The notes beneath the pieces are model-generated. The model was not told the DNA's origin, ran no database searches, and was given only the letters and a program-made list of their open reading frames with translations. DNA of 64,000 nt from Alkalibacter saccharofermentans DSM 14828 (GTDB lineage: Bacteria; Bacillota; Clostridia; Eubacteriales; Alkalibacteraceae). The translations under genes and the position numbers were made by a program. The stretch is taken from contig NZ_FQTU01000008.1 in NCBI RefSeq assembly GCF_900128885.1, forward strand, positions 42,227 through 106,226, given 5' to 3'. This document shows positions 43,724 through 52,212 of this stretch, one piece after another. Within the stretch, counting starts at the first letter, position 1. Every line of letters starts with the position of its first letter.

Positions 43724-43757
43724 TGAGAATTTGCTCAATAAACGAGTATTTGTTCAA
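43724..43757. promoter_or_regulatory. Candidate SorC operator pair
   Basis: TGAGAATTTGCTCAA and CGAGTATTTGTTCAA are related units 19 bp apart, about two helical turns; the first has inverted ends TGAG..CTCA. They lie 55-90 bp upstream of the SorC gene, so autoregulation is plausible. No convincing -35/-10 pair for the operon was found. Confidence 0.4.
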
Positions 43758-43858
43758 CTTAATAATATCATCATTCTTTTTTAAGTTCAAGACAATTAAC
43801 TCGATTTAACTCAAAAAATTATTCTCACCCTTAATTCGAAAGGAATTTGCCGATTTTA

Positions 43859-43867
43859 TGATATAAT
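43859..43867 (+). promoter_or_regulatory. Extended -10 promoter for the structured leader and YczE-like gene
   Basis: TGATATAAT fits TG-N-TATAAT; no good -35 box at 17 bp. Transcription would begin near 43874, just before the outer stem of the leader. Confidence 0.5.
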
Positions 43868-43877
43868 ATCCGTACTA

Positions 43878-44071
43878 GCAGATTGGCTCGCAGAATTGAT
43901 TTATTTTTCTGTGCTTGCGCAGAAAAAAAGAAAGAAATTCTATGAGCAGGTGCCAACGACCGAAACCTCTTCAGAATTGATTTGTTTTTCTGTGCTTGCG
44001 CAGAAAAAAAGAAAGAAATTCTATGAGCAGGTGCCAACGACCGAAACCTCTAAGGGTTGAGGATAATCTGC
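43878..44071 (+). ncRNA. Unassigned structured leader with two 81-nt tandem modules
   Basis: GCAGATT (43878-43884) can pair with AATCTGC (44065-44071), enclosing two modules of 81 nt (43891-43971 and 43972-44052). Each module has an outer AGAATT/AATTCT pairing, an inner TTTTTCTGTG-cttg-CGCAGAAAAA hairpin and a single-stranded-looking tail with GAGCAGGTGCCAACGACCG. After module 2, CCTC..GAGG can form a small hairpin (44047-44062). It does not match any riboswitch consensus that I can recall. Strand is inferred from the promoter and downstream gene. Confidence 0.5.
43891..44052. repeat. Tandem direct repeat, 2 x 81 bp
   Basis: The two copies differ at two positions that I could see (TTATTTTT against TTGTTTTT near the start, and the last base). 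The high identity argues for recent duplication or gene conversion. Confidence 0.95.
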
Positions 44072-44139
44072 GAAGATAAAGCAGTACCATATAATAAGCA
44101 TATTGCATTTAAAATTTTAGAATAATAGGTGAAATAATA

Positions 44140-44811
44140 ATGAATCATTTTTTAAAGACAAGCCCCCTTATTGTTATCCGGAAGCTATTTTTATATTTTT
44201 TCGGGATGTTTCTGTTATCCCTCGGAATTGCTCTTTCAATCAAAGCCGGATTGGGCGTTTCTCCCACTACATCCTTTCCATATGTGCTTAGCCAGGTAAT
44301 GAGCTTTGATATCGGACTGGCCACAACGCTGGTGTTTACCATCTACATTGTCGTTCAGGCTATAATATTGCGGGATGAGTTCCACCACATCAACTGGCTA
44401 CAATTGTTCGTTGCATCCGTTTTTGGAGGTTTCTTATCTTTCTCCAACAACTTGGTCAACTTCATATCCCCGGAGCTTTATGCTATTAGAATGGCTCTTT
44501 TCCTGTTTAGCATGCTTCTAATGGCCTTGGGAATTATAGTATACATGTCTCCGAATTTCCTTCTTCAACCTCCGGAAGGCCTGGTATCTGCCTTGGCCCA
44601 AAAAAGTGGTTGGGAGTTTGGAAAGATAAAGCTCTATTTTGACAACTTCAGCATAGCGACAACCATCATTCTTATACTTTTTTCTGGCGTAGGCTTCATA
44701 GGGATCAGGGAAGGCACTTTTATTTCCGCTTTAGTTTTTGGCAAAGTGATTTCCGTCCTTTCAAAGCGAATCACACCAATTCTCAGTGCTTATTGCAGCG
44801 CGGCTAATTAG
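44140..44811 (+). CDS. YczE/YitT-like integral membrane protein
   Basis: 223 aa with about five membrane helices. LFLYFFGMFLLSLGIALSIKAGLGVSPTTSFPYVLS at the N-terminus is the hallmark of the YczE/YyaS/YitT group, and GLVSALAQKSGWEFGKIKLYFDN the second conserved loop. Function is not known; in some species homologues lie near transporters or secondary-metabolite genes. The ribosome site is weak (AGGTGA) and the long structured leader suggests RNA-level control. Confidence 0.8.
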   Translation: MNHFLKTSPLIVIRKLFLYFFGMFLLSLGIALSIKAGLGVSPTTSFPYVLSQVMSFDIGLATTLVFTIYIVVQAIILRDEFHHINWLQLFVASVFGGFLSFSNNLVNFISPELYAIRMALFLFSMLLMALGIIVYMSPNFLLQPPEGLVSALAQKSGWEFGKIKLYFDNFSIATTIILILFSGVGFIGIREGTFISALVFGKVISVLSKRITPILSAYCSAAN

Positions 44812-45037
44812 GGGTCGTAGTGAGTAGGTGAGGCGGAAATGCAGGTCAAACAGTCGTTGGGCAATCGGGAAACGGTCGCATTAGTCGCTTTGCTCCTGTG
44901 GAAGCAGGACTTCGCCCTACGAGAAATGACTGCTGCGCAGTCGGGAAATGAGACTCCGTCTCGTAAAAAAGTTGTAAGCTTTAAGTAATTAAAAGGTTTT
45001 TCCTTTCCAACTGACCAACTTTATTATCGTTATTTTG
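44812..45037. other. Repeat-rich intergenic gap upstream of the hydE promoter
   Basis: No gene is supported. It contains triloop hairpins GACTGC-tgc-GCAGTC (44928-44942) and GAGAC-tcc-GTCTC (44950-44962), a looser CCTG..CAGG, and the dispersed repeat shared with 52.2 kb. Strings such as CAAACAGTCGT link it to the 4.6-5.1 kb gap. Confidence 0.7.
44921..45012 (+). repeat. Dispersed 92 bp repeat, copy inverted relative to 52199-52290
   Basis: The reverse complement matches 52199-52290 with five mismatches and no gaps. It carries two short palindromic hairpins and a TTAAAGCTTACAAC stretch. Confidence 0.93.
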
Positions 45038-45066
45038 TTGACAATTTCTTTTTACGGATATATAAT
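45038..45066 (+). promoter_or_regulatory. Strong sigma-A promoter for hydE
   Basis: TTGACA, 17 bp spacer, TATAAT: both boxes match the consensus. Confidence 0.85.
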
Positions 45067-45110
45067 AAATTCGATATTTATACTGTGTTATTTATAGAAA
45101 GGTGATACTA

Positions 45111-46157
45111 TTGAACGTTAGTGATTTATTAAAAAAGTTAAGCAAAGAAAACAGGTTGGCCCCTGAAGAATACCTATATATTTTAGACAACATTGAAAAA
45201 ACAGATCTGGATCTTCTATTTTCCCTGGCAAGACATGCCAGAGACGCAACTTACGGCTCAAAGGTTTTTATGAGAGGACTTGTAGAGTTTTCAAATTACT
45301 GCGAAAGAGACTGCATGTACTGCGGCATCCGACATTCGAACTCAAATGCCGATAGATACCGTCTAGACACAGAAAGTATCGTTTCATCCTGCAAGACCGG
45401 CCGTTCCCTTGGCTACAGGACATTCGTCCTGCAAGGAGGAGAAGACCCAACCATTACCGACGATTGGCTCATAAGCCTTGTTAAAAGAATCAAAACAGAA
45501 ATCCCCGATTGCGCCATCACTCTATCAGTAGGAGAACGCTCCAGAGAGTCGTACAAGAAGCTTTATGATGCCGGCGTGGATAGGTATCTGTTGCGGCATG
45601 AGACTGCAAATGAAACTCTGTATAACAAGCTCCATCCAGGCATGAGCTTTAAGAACAGGATGAACTGCCTGTTTAATCTAAAGGATATAGGCTTCCAAGT
45701 GGGTGCGGGGTTCATGACCGGGCTTCCCGGACAGACCAATGAGGATTATGTTAGGGACTTGGTATTTCTTGAAGAATTCAGGCCACACATGGTGGGAATA
45801 GGTCCTTTTATCCCTCATGGAGATACGCCCTTTAAAAATGCTGAGGGAAAGGGCATAGACATAACCTTGCTGCTGGTGGCTTTGACGCGTCTTATACTTC
45901 CTGATTCCCTGCTTCCTTCCACGACAGCTCTCGGCTCAGCCGATCCCAAAGGCAGGGAAAAGGGGCTTCTTGCCGGAGCAAACGTGGTTATGCCTAATAT
46001 CACGCCTACCGAAAACAAAGAAAAGTACATCTTATATGAAGGCAAGATCTGCACAGGTGACGAAGCATCCCACTGCAGGGGATGCATCCAAGGGCGAATC
46101 GAGTCTACAGGGATGAGCGTGGACATGTCAGTAGGGCATCATAAAACAATTATCTGA
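45111..46157 (+). CDS. hydE: [FeFe]-hydrogenase maturase HydE (radical SAM)
   Basis: 348 aa. The radical SAM triad is CERDCMYC (CxxxCxxC, about residue 60), followed by the GYRTFVLQGGED strand, RHETANETLYNKLHPGMSF and GAGFMTGLPGQTNEDY, all typical of HydE; three C-terminal Cys near CTGDEASHCRGC could hold the auxiliary cluster. HydE works on a cysteine-containing iron complex during assembly of the H-cluster. hydF, hydG and a hydrogenase are not in the window. TTG 45111 is preferred; a GTG three codons upstream overlaps the AAAGGTG ribosome site. Confidence 0.9.
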   Translation: MNVSDLLKKLSKENRLAPEEYLYILDNIEKTDLDLLFSLARHARDATYGSKVFMRGLVEFSNYCERDCMYCGIRHSNSNADRYRLDTESIVSSCKTGRSLGYRTFVLQGGEDPTITDDWLISLVKRIKTEIPDCAITLSVGERSRESYKKLYDAGVDRYLLRHETANETLYNKLHPGMSFKNRMNCLFNLKDIGFQVGAGFMTGLPGQTNEDYVRDLVFLEEFRPHMVGIGPFIPHGDTPFKNAEGKGIDITLLLVALTRLILPDSLLPSTTALGSADPKGREKGLLAGANVVMPNITPTENKEKYILYEGKICTGDEASHCRGCIQGRIESTGMSVDMSVGHHKTII

Positions 46158-46197
46158 AAGAAACCACTCGTGGATTGAATCCGCAAGTGGTTTCTTT
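46157..46197 (+). terminator. Terminator after hydE
   Basis: AAAGAAACCACT pairs with AGTGGTTTCTTT, with inner GTGGATT/AATCCGC pairing; it begins at the last base of the stop codon. Confidence 0.85.
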
Positions 46198-46360
46198 ACT
46201 ATATCCCAAAGACCTGCCCTGCATTCCATACACATTGACTTTTTTGTTTTTTTATGTTTTCATATTCCTATAAGCATTATTTTTTTTGGCATTTTTTAAG
46301 CACGCTTAACCTGTGTCTCGTATTTCAACGGTCACGATAACTTCGCAAAGGAGCCATACT

Positions 46361-47548
46361 ATGGAAAATAAAAACAAGATCAAGCTGGCCATACTGGCCG
46401 TGTCTTCCCTGCTGATGATCTCGATGACCGCATCTGCGATTTTAGCGGATATATCCGCCCATTATCCCCATGTGGATCAATCTATCATACAGATGGTACT
46501 GACCCTGCCGGCTCTGATGGGGATGACCTTCGCATTGCTTTCAGGACCTATTACTACAAAGATATCAAAAAAGAATCTAGTCATATTTGGCTTGATCAGC
46601 GCATTTGCCGGTGGAAGCATGGCTCTTTTGTTCGGTACTATCAGCATATACGTGCTTCACGCCTCCAGCCTTTTGATCGGCGTGGCTCAGGGCATAAACT
46701 CTACGATGTCAATGGCCTTGATCGCAGATTATTTTTCCGGCAATGAACGAAGCACCCTTATGGGCCTTCAATCCGCTTTCGTTAACGGCGGCAGCATGGT
46801 CATACTCCTTGTTTCCGGGTTTTTGGCAGGAATTCAGTGGAACTACTCCTACCTCATCTACCTTATATTAGTGCCGGTTATGGCCATAGTAATCAAGAAC
46901 CTTCCCGGAGACAGCCCCGTTCACGATGAGCATCCCTCAAAGCCGAGAGACGGCAAGCTCAATTCAGTGGTATTTTTCACCAGCATCGCCATGTTCGCAT
47001 TTGCATCATTGATGTTCGTATTTCAAACCAACATTTCCATATTCATACGAGATAACGGGCTTGGAGATGCATCTACTGCAGGCATGGTAAACTCAGTCAT
47101 GACAGGAACCGGAGCCTTGACAGGAATATTCTATGGAAGGATCAGAGGGTTTTTAAAGTCGATGATAATGCCGGTGGCTGTTTGCGCCACAGGGCTTGGG
47201 ATGCTCCTAGTTTACGCGATAGGCTCGTTGCCGTCTGTATTTATGGCCGGCATAATGGTAGGATTTGGCCTTTCTTCTACGATACCCACTGCAATGTTCA
47301 ACGTTTCCAGTGCAGTATCCCCTGTAAAGAGCGCAACGGCAATAGCCTTGACTAACGGATTTATGAATATCGGAATGTTCGCATCCCCTTTGATAATCAA
47401 CCCCTTGGCAGTTAGACTAAATCCCGGAATCGACGGCTTCAGGTTTCTGCTTTCGGCGGTGGGGTTGATGGTTCTCTCAGTAGTAATATACGCAGGCAAC
47501 AAGTATACAAACCGCTTGCTGGCCTTGTCTGAAAGCAGCGAGCAGTAA
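46361..47548 (+). CDS. Major facilitator superfamily transporter
   Basis: 395 aa, about 12 membrane helices with a central polar loop near GDSPVHDEHPSKPRDGK. GPITTKISKKNLVIFG after helix 2 is the MFS loop motif; SLLIGVAQGINSTMSMALIADYFSGNERS marks helices 4-5. Substrate unknown; drug/metabolite export is common in this group. ATG 46361 follows AAAGGAG at eight bases; an in-frame upstream ATG would add 16 polar residues. Transcribed alone, between the hydE terminator and a shared convergent terminator with L25. Confidence 0.85.
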   Translation: MENKNKIKLAILAVSSLLMISMTASAILADISAHYPHVDQSIIQMVLTLPALMGMTFALLSGPITTKISKKNLVIFGLISAFAGGSMALLFGTISIYVLHASSLLIGVAQGINSTMSMALIADYFSGNERSTLMGLQSAFVNGGSMVILLVSGFLAGIQWNYSYLIYLILVPVMAIVIKNLPGDSPVHDEHPSKPRDGKLNSVVFFTSIAMFAFASLMFVFQTNISIFIRDNGLGDASTAGMVNSVMTGTGALTGIFYGRIRGFLKSMIMPVAVCATGLGMLLVYAIGSLPSVFMAGIMVGFGLSSTIPTAMFNVSSAVSPVKSATAIALTNGFMNIGMFASPLIINPLAVRLNPGIDGFRFLLSAVGLMVLSVVIYAGNKYTNRLLALSESSEQ

Positions 47549-47550
47549 TA

Positions 47551-47598
47551 AAAAAACCGGAGAAAAAGGCATTTAAGCTTTTTGCTCCGGTTTTATTA
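47551..47598. terminator. Bidirectional terminator between MFS gene and rplY
   Basis: AAAACCGGAG and CTCCGGTTTT arms, with an inner AAAAAGGC/GCTTTTT pairing and A/T runs at both ends. Confidence 0.88.
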
Positions 47599-47616
47599 TT
47601 GTTATTCTTCAGTTGT

Positions 47617-48231
47617 TTATTCTTCAGTTTTTTCTTCCTCGCCAATAACGATTGGCTCAGTTCTTTCATCTTCACTGGACTCTTCTTCAGTCAAATTAAA
47701 GGCTGAAAGCGAAACTATCAACTCACCAGGATCGTTAAGAACCACTACTTCCTTATCTACCAATATATCGGATACGGTATAGTTTTCCCCTACCTGCATC
47801 TTCTCCACATCTAAAGATACGCTCTTAGGAATGTCCCCTGACAAGCATTCGATATGAAGCTCATCCAAGTGGTGCACCAGTGCGCCTTCATTGTTTAAAT
47901 TTTCTGCATTCAGTATATGTATCGGCACTTGCACCTGTACTCTTTGGGTCTTGCTGACTTGCTGAAAATCCACATGGAGAATGTCACCCAAAATCGGATC
48001 TCTTTGCATCTCCTTTAGCATGACGTGATATGATTTTCCATTCATTTCTAAGTCTAAAATTGCATTCGTCCCGAATTCCTTAAGGATGCTATGCATGTCT
48101 TTTTGGCTTATGGCCATTGCTTCGGGCTTTTTTGCCCCTCCATAAACAACACCTGGGATAAAATCCTGTTTTCTTAACTTCCTGGATACCCCGGTACCAG
48201 TTTGATCTCTGCTAACGCAACTAATCTTCAT
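47617..48231 (-). CDS. rplY: 50S ribosomal protein L25, CTC form
   Basis: 204 aa. N-terminal L25 domain binding 5S rRNA (GTGVSRKLRKQDFIPGVVYGG, DILHVDFQQVSKTQRVQVQVPIH) and a C-terminal TL5/CTC beta domain (about 95-180), ending in an acidic tail. The CTC form is a general stress protein in Bacillota and replaces part of normal L25 function. Start after GGGAGG. Its upstream neighbour is the ligase-peptidase fusion, 82 bp away. Confidence 0.93.
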   Translation of the reverse strand: MKISCVSRDQTGTGVSRKLRKQDFIPGVVYGGAKKPEAMAISQKDMHSILKEFGTNAILDLEMNGKSYHVMLKEMQRDPILGDILHVDFQQVSKTQRVQVQVPIHILNAENLNNEGALVHHLDELHIECLSGDIPKSVSLDVEKMQVGENYTVSDILVDKEVVVLNDPGELIVSLSAFNLTEEESSEDERTEPIVIGEEEKTEE

Positions 48232-48313
48232 AATTTTCCTCCCGTATGTTAGTATTTCCTCATTATTATACCATACATTGGGAAAATCACAAAGCTAATG
48301 GCAATTTATCCCT

Positions 48314-50476
48314 TTATCCATCCAGAAGATACATGGTGAGAAGAAGTGCCCTTTGCAAGAGCTCTCCCCTATGGATGCATTCATTGGGGGTAAACATGTC
48401 CCTGCTGGCAGGACCAAAACCACATATCAAATCTGTGCTTTCCGGAACTTCTCCCCCTGCCGTAGGCAAAAGGCCTGACTCTGTTCCAAAGGGCAGCTTC
48501 CATTCTTCACTGATAATTCTCAGCTTCTCGGTCATTTGGCTTGTTCTTTCACTTTTATTCAAGGGGGGCCTTTCCTCAAGCTTTTGTATGTAGACACTTA
48601 TCTCATCCTCGCTTGGATTCTCGAACATCGAATAAAGGGCATCTTCAGCCTGTTGAGCAAGATCCTTGTCCAAAAATGATAAGTAGACAGTGGCTCTTAC
48701 CCTGTGTGGAAGGAGGATGCTATAGCGCTCGGAATGCACTTCCTGAACCGCCATGTTTATCATCTCCTTAGGTCTGCTTATATTTCTGATGATTTCGCTT
48801 TTAGCCAAAAACCAGCTCATGGCATCCGGAGTGGTAGTATGGGCTCCTGTTCGTTGAAATGGACCTTCTACCAATATGCTGTACTTTCTGCTCCCCCGAT
48901 GTTGGTCCACTACCTTGCCGTTTAAGAAACCAGGCTGCATGATTATTACTTCTTTGGCCTTAGCTGATGCCAGTCTAAGCATATGGCTGGAGTATCGCAT
49001 CCCCCTGCCTTCGTCAGAATAAATGAAGACTCCCAGTTTTTTATCCTCGATTTTTCCCGCTATCTTAAGGGCGCTAAGTGCCTGGATCACACAGGCTATT
49101 CCCGCTCTGCTAGATGCTATCCCTTCGCCGTAGAGCCATTCTGGCTCCCTTCTGAAGGGTATTGGGTATCCCCCTTTGCCTTCATGAGGAACATCGATCG
49201 TCACCACCATCAAGGTGCCGCCCTCGAAGCCTTGTGTCGTCTCCCAGGTCCAAGCGGATCGGTTATTCGTAAAATCCGACGCTTTGGTCATTTCAAGGTC
49301 TTCAAAGCTCTTTTCCAGTCTTTTTATCATAGTACCTATTCCCACCGGATCTCCCGTCCAGCTTGGAATGTTGGTCCATTCCTTAAGCTCTTCTTCCATT
49401 TTGTCCCTTTGTTGGGTCAGATAGGAGAACGAAATCATCTTTGGGTCTGCATACAGGCTCGAGGAATTTTCTTCTACAGCCATCGGACCGAAATACCTCA
49501 GGCTTGCAATTTCGATTAGCTTATTAACCAGCTTGTTGTAATCAAGGCCGATTTTCTCCGCTGCAAAAACATACGATCCGCTTTTGCCCAGGCTCGCCAT
49601 GGAGTTTACCTCCAAAATATATGGATTGTTGTCCTTGTCCAGCCTGAAATCAACTCTTGCGCTGTCAAAGCAGCCTAGAGCTCTAAATGTTTCTATTGCA
49701 AGATTTTGCACCTTTTTCGTAGTTTCCTCATCGATAGGTGCCGGGCAGATCTTTTCAAGGGTCCTGCCGCTGGTGCCCTTTTTATCTTCGTAAGTGAATA
49801 TCTTCTCCCCTTGGGAAAAAGCTATCTCCACGGGAGGCAGAGCCTCTACAGGCGTGTTTCCCAACAATCCAACGTTCACTTCTCTCCCATCGATATACTC
49901 TTCCACCAGCGTTGGTGAATTGAACATGTCGTATATTACCTTTACCCCTTCTCTTAGCTCCTCTTCGTTATTTACTATCTTGAGCCCGAAGGATACCGCC
50001 TCGTCTTTCGGCTTTACGATCAGTGGGTATTTTAGATCATCCTGCAAGGGCATATCAAAATCCGGAGTGTCCAAAACCGTAAACTTAGGAGTAGGAAGCC
50101 CCTTTTGCATAAGGACCATCTTTGTAAGCACTTTATCCAAGGCGACAGCATGGGTTTCCGGACTTGATCCCACGTAAGGAATTCCAAGCATCTCCAATAT
50201 CCCTGGTATATGAGTATAGCGGGCTCTTCCCTGGATTCCGTAGCTTAGGTTGAACACAAGCCCCGGCCTCTCTCCGGAAATTACCGATGGCATGAAATCC
50301 TCCAAGGCTGATATGATGTTTTTATCGCCTTCGAAGGTCTTGACCTGATGACCGCCTTCTTCCAATGCTTTTTTTATTATATCTATCGTCCCCAGTCCAT
50401 ACTTTTCCCTATTGGGCCTTCCAAACAAGTTTATTACCGCTTGGCTGTCTCTGTTATATATGATTGCTATTTTCAT
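48314..50476 (-). CDS. ATP-grasp (D-Ala ligase-like) domain fused to a degenerate M20 peptidase fold
   Basis: 720 aa. Residues 1-335 form a D-Ala-D-Ala ligase-like ATP-grasp with YPLIVKPKDE (nucleotide Lys), LVEEYIDGREVNVGLL and the metal residues of RVDFRLDKDNNPYILEVNS. Residues about 340-720 have the M20 fold order: VVTIDVPHE, YGEGIASSRAGIACV, YSDEGRG, AHTTTPDAM of the lid, and GFGPASRDMFTPNECI. Canonical metal ligands HxD, D of DxKGG, EE and the last His read TxD, S, EG and F, so the peptidase half probably cannot bind two zincs. Gap to the upstream gamma-glutamyltransferase is 5 bp. A peptide-bond-forming enzyme with a peptide-recognising partner domain is inferred. Confidence 0.8.
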   Translation of the reverse strand: MKIAIIYNRDSQAVINLFGRPNREKYGLGTIDIIKKALEEGGHQVKTFEGDKNIISALEDFMPSVISGERPGLVFNLSYGIQGRARYTHIPGILEMLGIPYVGSSPETHAVALDKVLTKMVLMQKGLPTPKFTVLDTPDFDMPLQDDLKYPLIVKPKDEAVSFGLKIVNNEEELREGVKVIYDMFNSPTLVEEYIDGREVNVGLLGNTPVEALPPVEIAFSQGEKIFTYEDKKGTSGRTLEKICPAPIDEETTKKVQNLAIETFRALGCFDSARVDFRLDKDNNPYILEVNSMASLGKSGSYVFAAEKIGLDYNKLVNKLIEIASLRYFGPMAVEENSSSLYADPKMISFSYLTQQRDKMEEELKEWTNIPSWTGDPVGIGTMIKRLEKSFEDLEMTKASDFTNNRSAWTWETTQGFEGGTLMVVTIDVPHEGKGGYPIPFRREPEWLYGEGIASSRAGIACVIQALSALKIAGKIEDKKLGVFIYSDEGRGMRYSSHMLRLASAKAKEVIIMQPGFLNGKVVDQHRGSRKYSILVEGPFQRTGAHTTTPDAMSWFLAKSEIIRNISRPKEMINMAVQEVHSERYSILLPHRVRATVYLSFLDKDLAQQAEDALYSMFENPSEDEISVYIQKLEERPPLNKSERTSQMTEKLRIISEEWKLPFGTESGLLPTAGGEVPESTDLICGFGPASRDMFTPNECIHRGELLQRALLLTMYLLDG

Positions 50477-50481
50477 TTTAT

Positions 50482-52086
50482 CTATCTTCCCTTCTTATTT
50501 GGCAACTCAAGTTTTTCTGGACCTTTGCAGGTTCCGTCCCTCCTGGGATCCGCAGCTCCCGTAAATAAGCCTCCCGATTCATCAGGCATCATGACCGCCT
50601 GAACGCAACCCATGTAAAAGCTCCTTTCACCCTTGTCGACTATCTCAAATCCCAGTTGATTGAAAATCCCGGTTAATTTTTCAGTTATCAATTCACTCTC
50701 AATATAAACCCTTTTTCCGCTTCCCCCGTGAATTCGGGGCCATTTTATCGCTTCTTCAATTTCTTTTCCATAGGCCAGCATCCCCGATAGAATCTGGCTG
50801 AGAACCGTGGATATCCGTTCGCTTCCGGGGCTTCCGATCATCATCTTGGCCTTTCCTGATTTATCGTAAACCAAAGTAGGTGCCACGCTGCTAAAGGGCC
50901 TGGCTCCAGGGAGCAGATAATATGGATGCATCACGTCCTTTAAGTTGTAGGCACTCATGTAGTTGTTGTAGAAAAAGCCCATATTGGATGCCATGGTTTT
51001 TGCTCCGTACACCTTTTCTATCGACTGGGTAATCCCCACCGCATTGCCAAACTTGTCCGCTACGCTTAAATGTGTGGTTTCTCCTGTGGTTTTAGGCATC
51101 ATCAAGGCCTCTTTTATTCGCTCTGCCACATATTCTCCGTTTTCTTTTTCGATCATCCATTTGTTGTCTGTCTGGTGAAACAGCTCTGGATGCACCAGAA
51201 ACTGCTCCCTGTTCATCAAAGCCCCATGAAACGCCAGCACAAGAATCTGGTAGTAGGTTTCCGAGTTTAATTCTACCACTCCAGGTCCAAACTTCTCCAA
51301 TGTATTTAGTATCTGAAAAAACGCTCTCCCCGCCCCAGGCGGTGGGAATGTTTCAAGCTCAAATCCGCAAAAGCTGCCCTTAATAGGCTCTTTCTCCAGA
51401 GGAATCGGAATCCTCATCAAATCTTCTCTTCTTATGAAACCTCCCCTTTTTTCCATATCCTCGATTAATTTAGCTGCTGTTTTCCCAAGGTAAAAGTCTT
51501 CCCACCCGGAATATGCCATTGATTTTAATGTCACGGAAAGATCTTTTTGATATATCCTGCTTCCTATTTCCATGGGCTCATTACCCTTGTAGAAAAAGGA
51601 TCTTACATATTCGTCGGTCATGTTTTTATTTTCCCTTGCAAGCAGCATGTTCTGAAGCCTTGAGAGAATATAACCCTTTCCGGCAGCTTCTATCGAAGGC
51701 TTTAAGACCTCTTCTAAAGTCATGGTGCCGTATTTATCCAATATATATCCCAGTGCCGCCGGCGTAGATGGAATAGTAGCAGCCCTGATGCCCTTTTTAT
51801 AAGGTTTTTTAGGCAAATCCCAAGGATCGATTGAATATGGAGCTCTAGATGATCCGTCTATCGCTACTGTCTTTTTCTCTTTGTTTCCGATATGCAATAG
51901 CGCCATGCTTTGCCCACCCAGACCCGAGGCCTGTGGCTCCGTCACGCCAAGACAAAACGCTGCCGCAACCGCCCCATCTACTGCATTTCCCCCTTTTTCA
52001 AGCATCAATGCCCCCGCATCTGTGGCATATGGACTTGCCGTCGAGACCATTCCATAGAAACTCTTTGCAATCTTGCCTTCTTTCAA
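50482..52086 (-). CDS. Gamma-glutamyltransferase family protein, no signal peptide
   Basis: 534 aa Ntn hydrolase. GGNAVDGAVAAAFCLGVTEPQASGLGG opens the large subunit; the autocleavage and nucleophile Thr lies in GETTHLSVADKFGNAVGITQSI (about residue 350), and PGARPFSSVAPTLV with GSPGSERIS forms the oxyanion region. The family transfers or hydrolyses gamma-glutamyl groups. Secreted members have a signal peptide; this one begins with KEGKIAKSFYGMVSTASPYATDAG, so it is cytoplasmic. TTG start after GAGGGG. Paired with the ATP-grasp/M20 fusion at 5 bp. Confidence 0.9.
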   Translation of the reverse strand: MKEGKIAKSFYGMVSTASPYATDAGALMLEKGGNAVDGAVAAAFCLGVTEPQASGLGGQSMALLHIGNKEKKTVAIDGSSRAPYSIDPWDLPKKPYKKGIRAATIPSTPAALGYILDKYGTMTLEEVLKPSIEAAGKGYILSRLQNMLLARENKNMTDEYVRSFFYKGNEPMEIGSRIYQKDLSVTLKSMAYSGWEDFYLGKTAAKLIEDMEKRGGFIRREDLMRIPIPLEKEPIKGSFCGFELETFPPPGAGRAFFQILNTLEKFGPGVVELNSETYYQILVLAFHGALMNREQFLVHPELFHQTDNKWMIEKENGEYVAERIKEALMMPKTTGETTHLSVADKFGNAVGITQSIEKVYGAKTMASNMGFFYNNYMSAYNLKDVMHPYYLLPGARPFSSVAPTLVYDKSGKAKMMIGSPGSERISTVLSQILSGMLAYGKEIEEAIKWPRIHGGSGKRVYIESELITEKLTGIFNQLGFEIVDKGERSFYMGCVQAVMMPDESGGLFTGAADPRRDGTCKGPEKLELPNKKGR

Positions 52087-52163
52087 GGACTTCCCCTCTT
52101 TCAGTTGTATTCAAAGTCAATATTTCAATTTCATTATACACAAAACAAGGGATTGTAGGTAGG

Positions 52164-52212
52164 GGAAAGCGGAAAGTTTGAAAGTTTGAAAGTTGGAAAG
52201 TTGGAAAGGAAA
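52164..52212. repeat. Purine tract of GAAAGTTT/GGAAAGTT-type 8 bp units
   Basis: About five degenerate 8 bp units on the plus strand. The complement of a similar tract lies at 5170-5210. Confidence 0.8.

Noticed and set aside
43831..44037. Minus-strand frame with two copies of a 27-residue repeat (LAPAHRISFFFSAQ...)
   Set aside because: It is the translation of the 81 bp tandem repeat, whose length happens to be a multiple of three. It would start at a TTG without a ribosome site, and the DNA has stem-forming structure that explains the repeats better.
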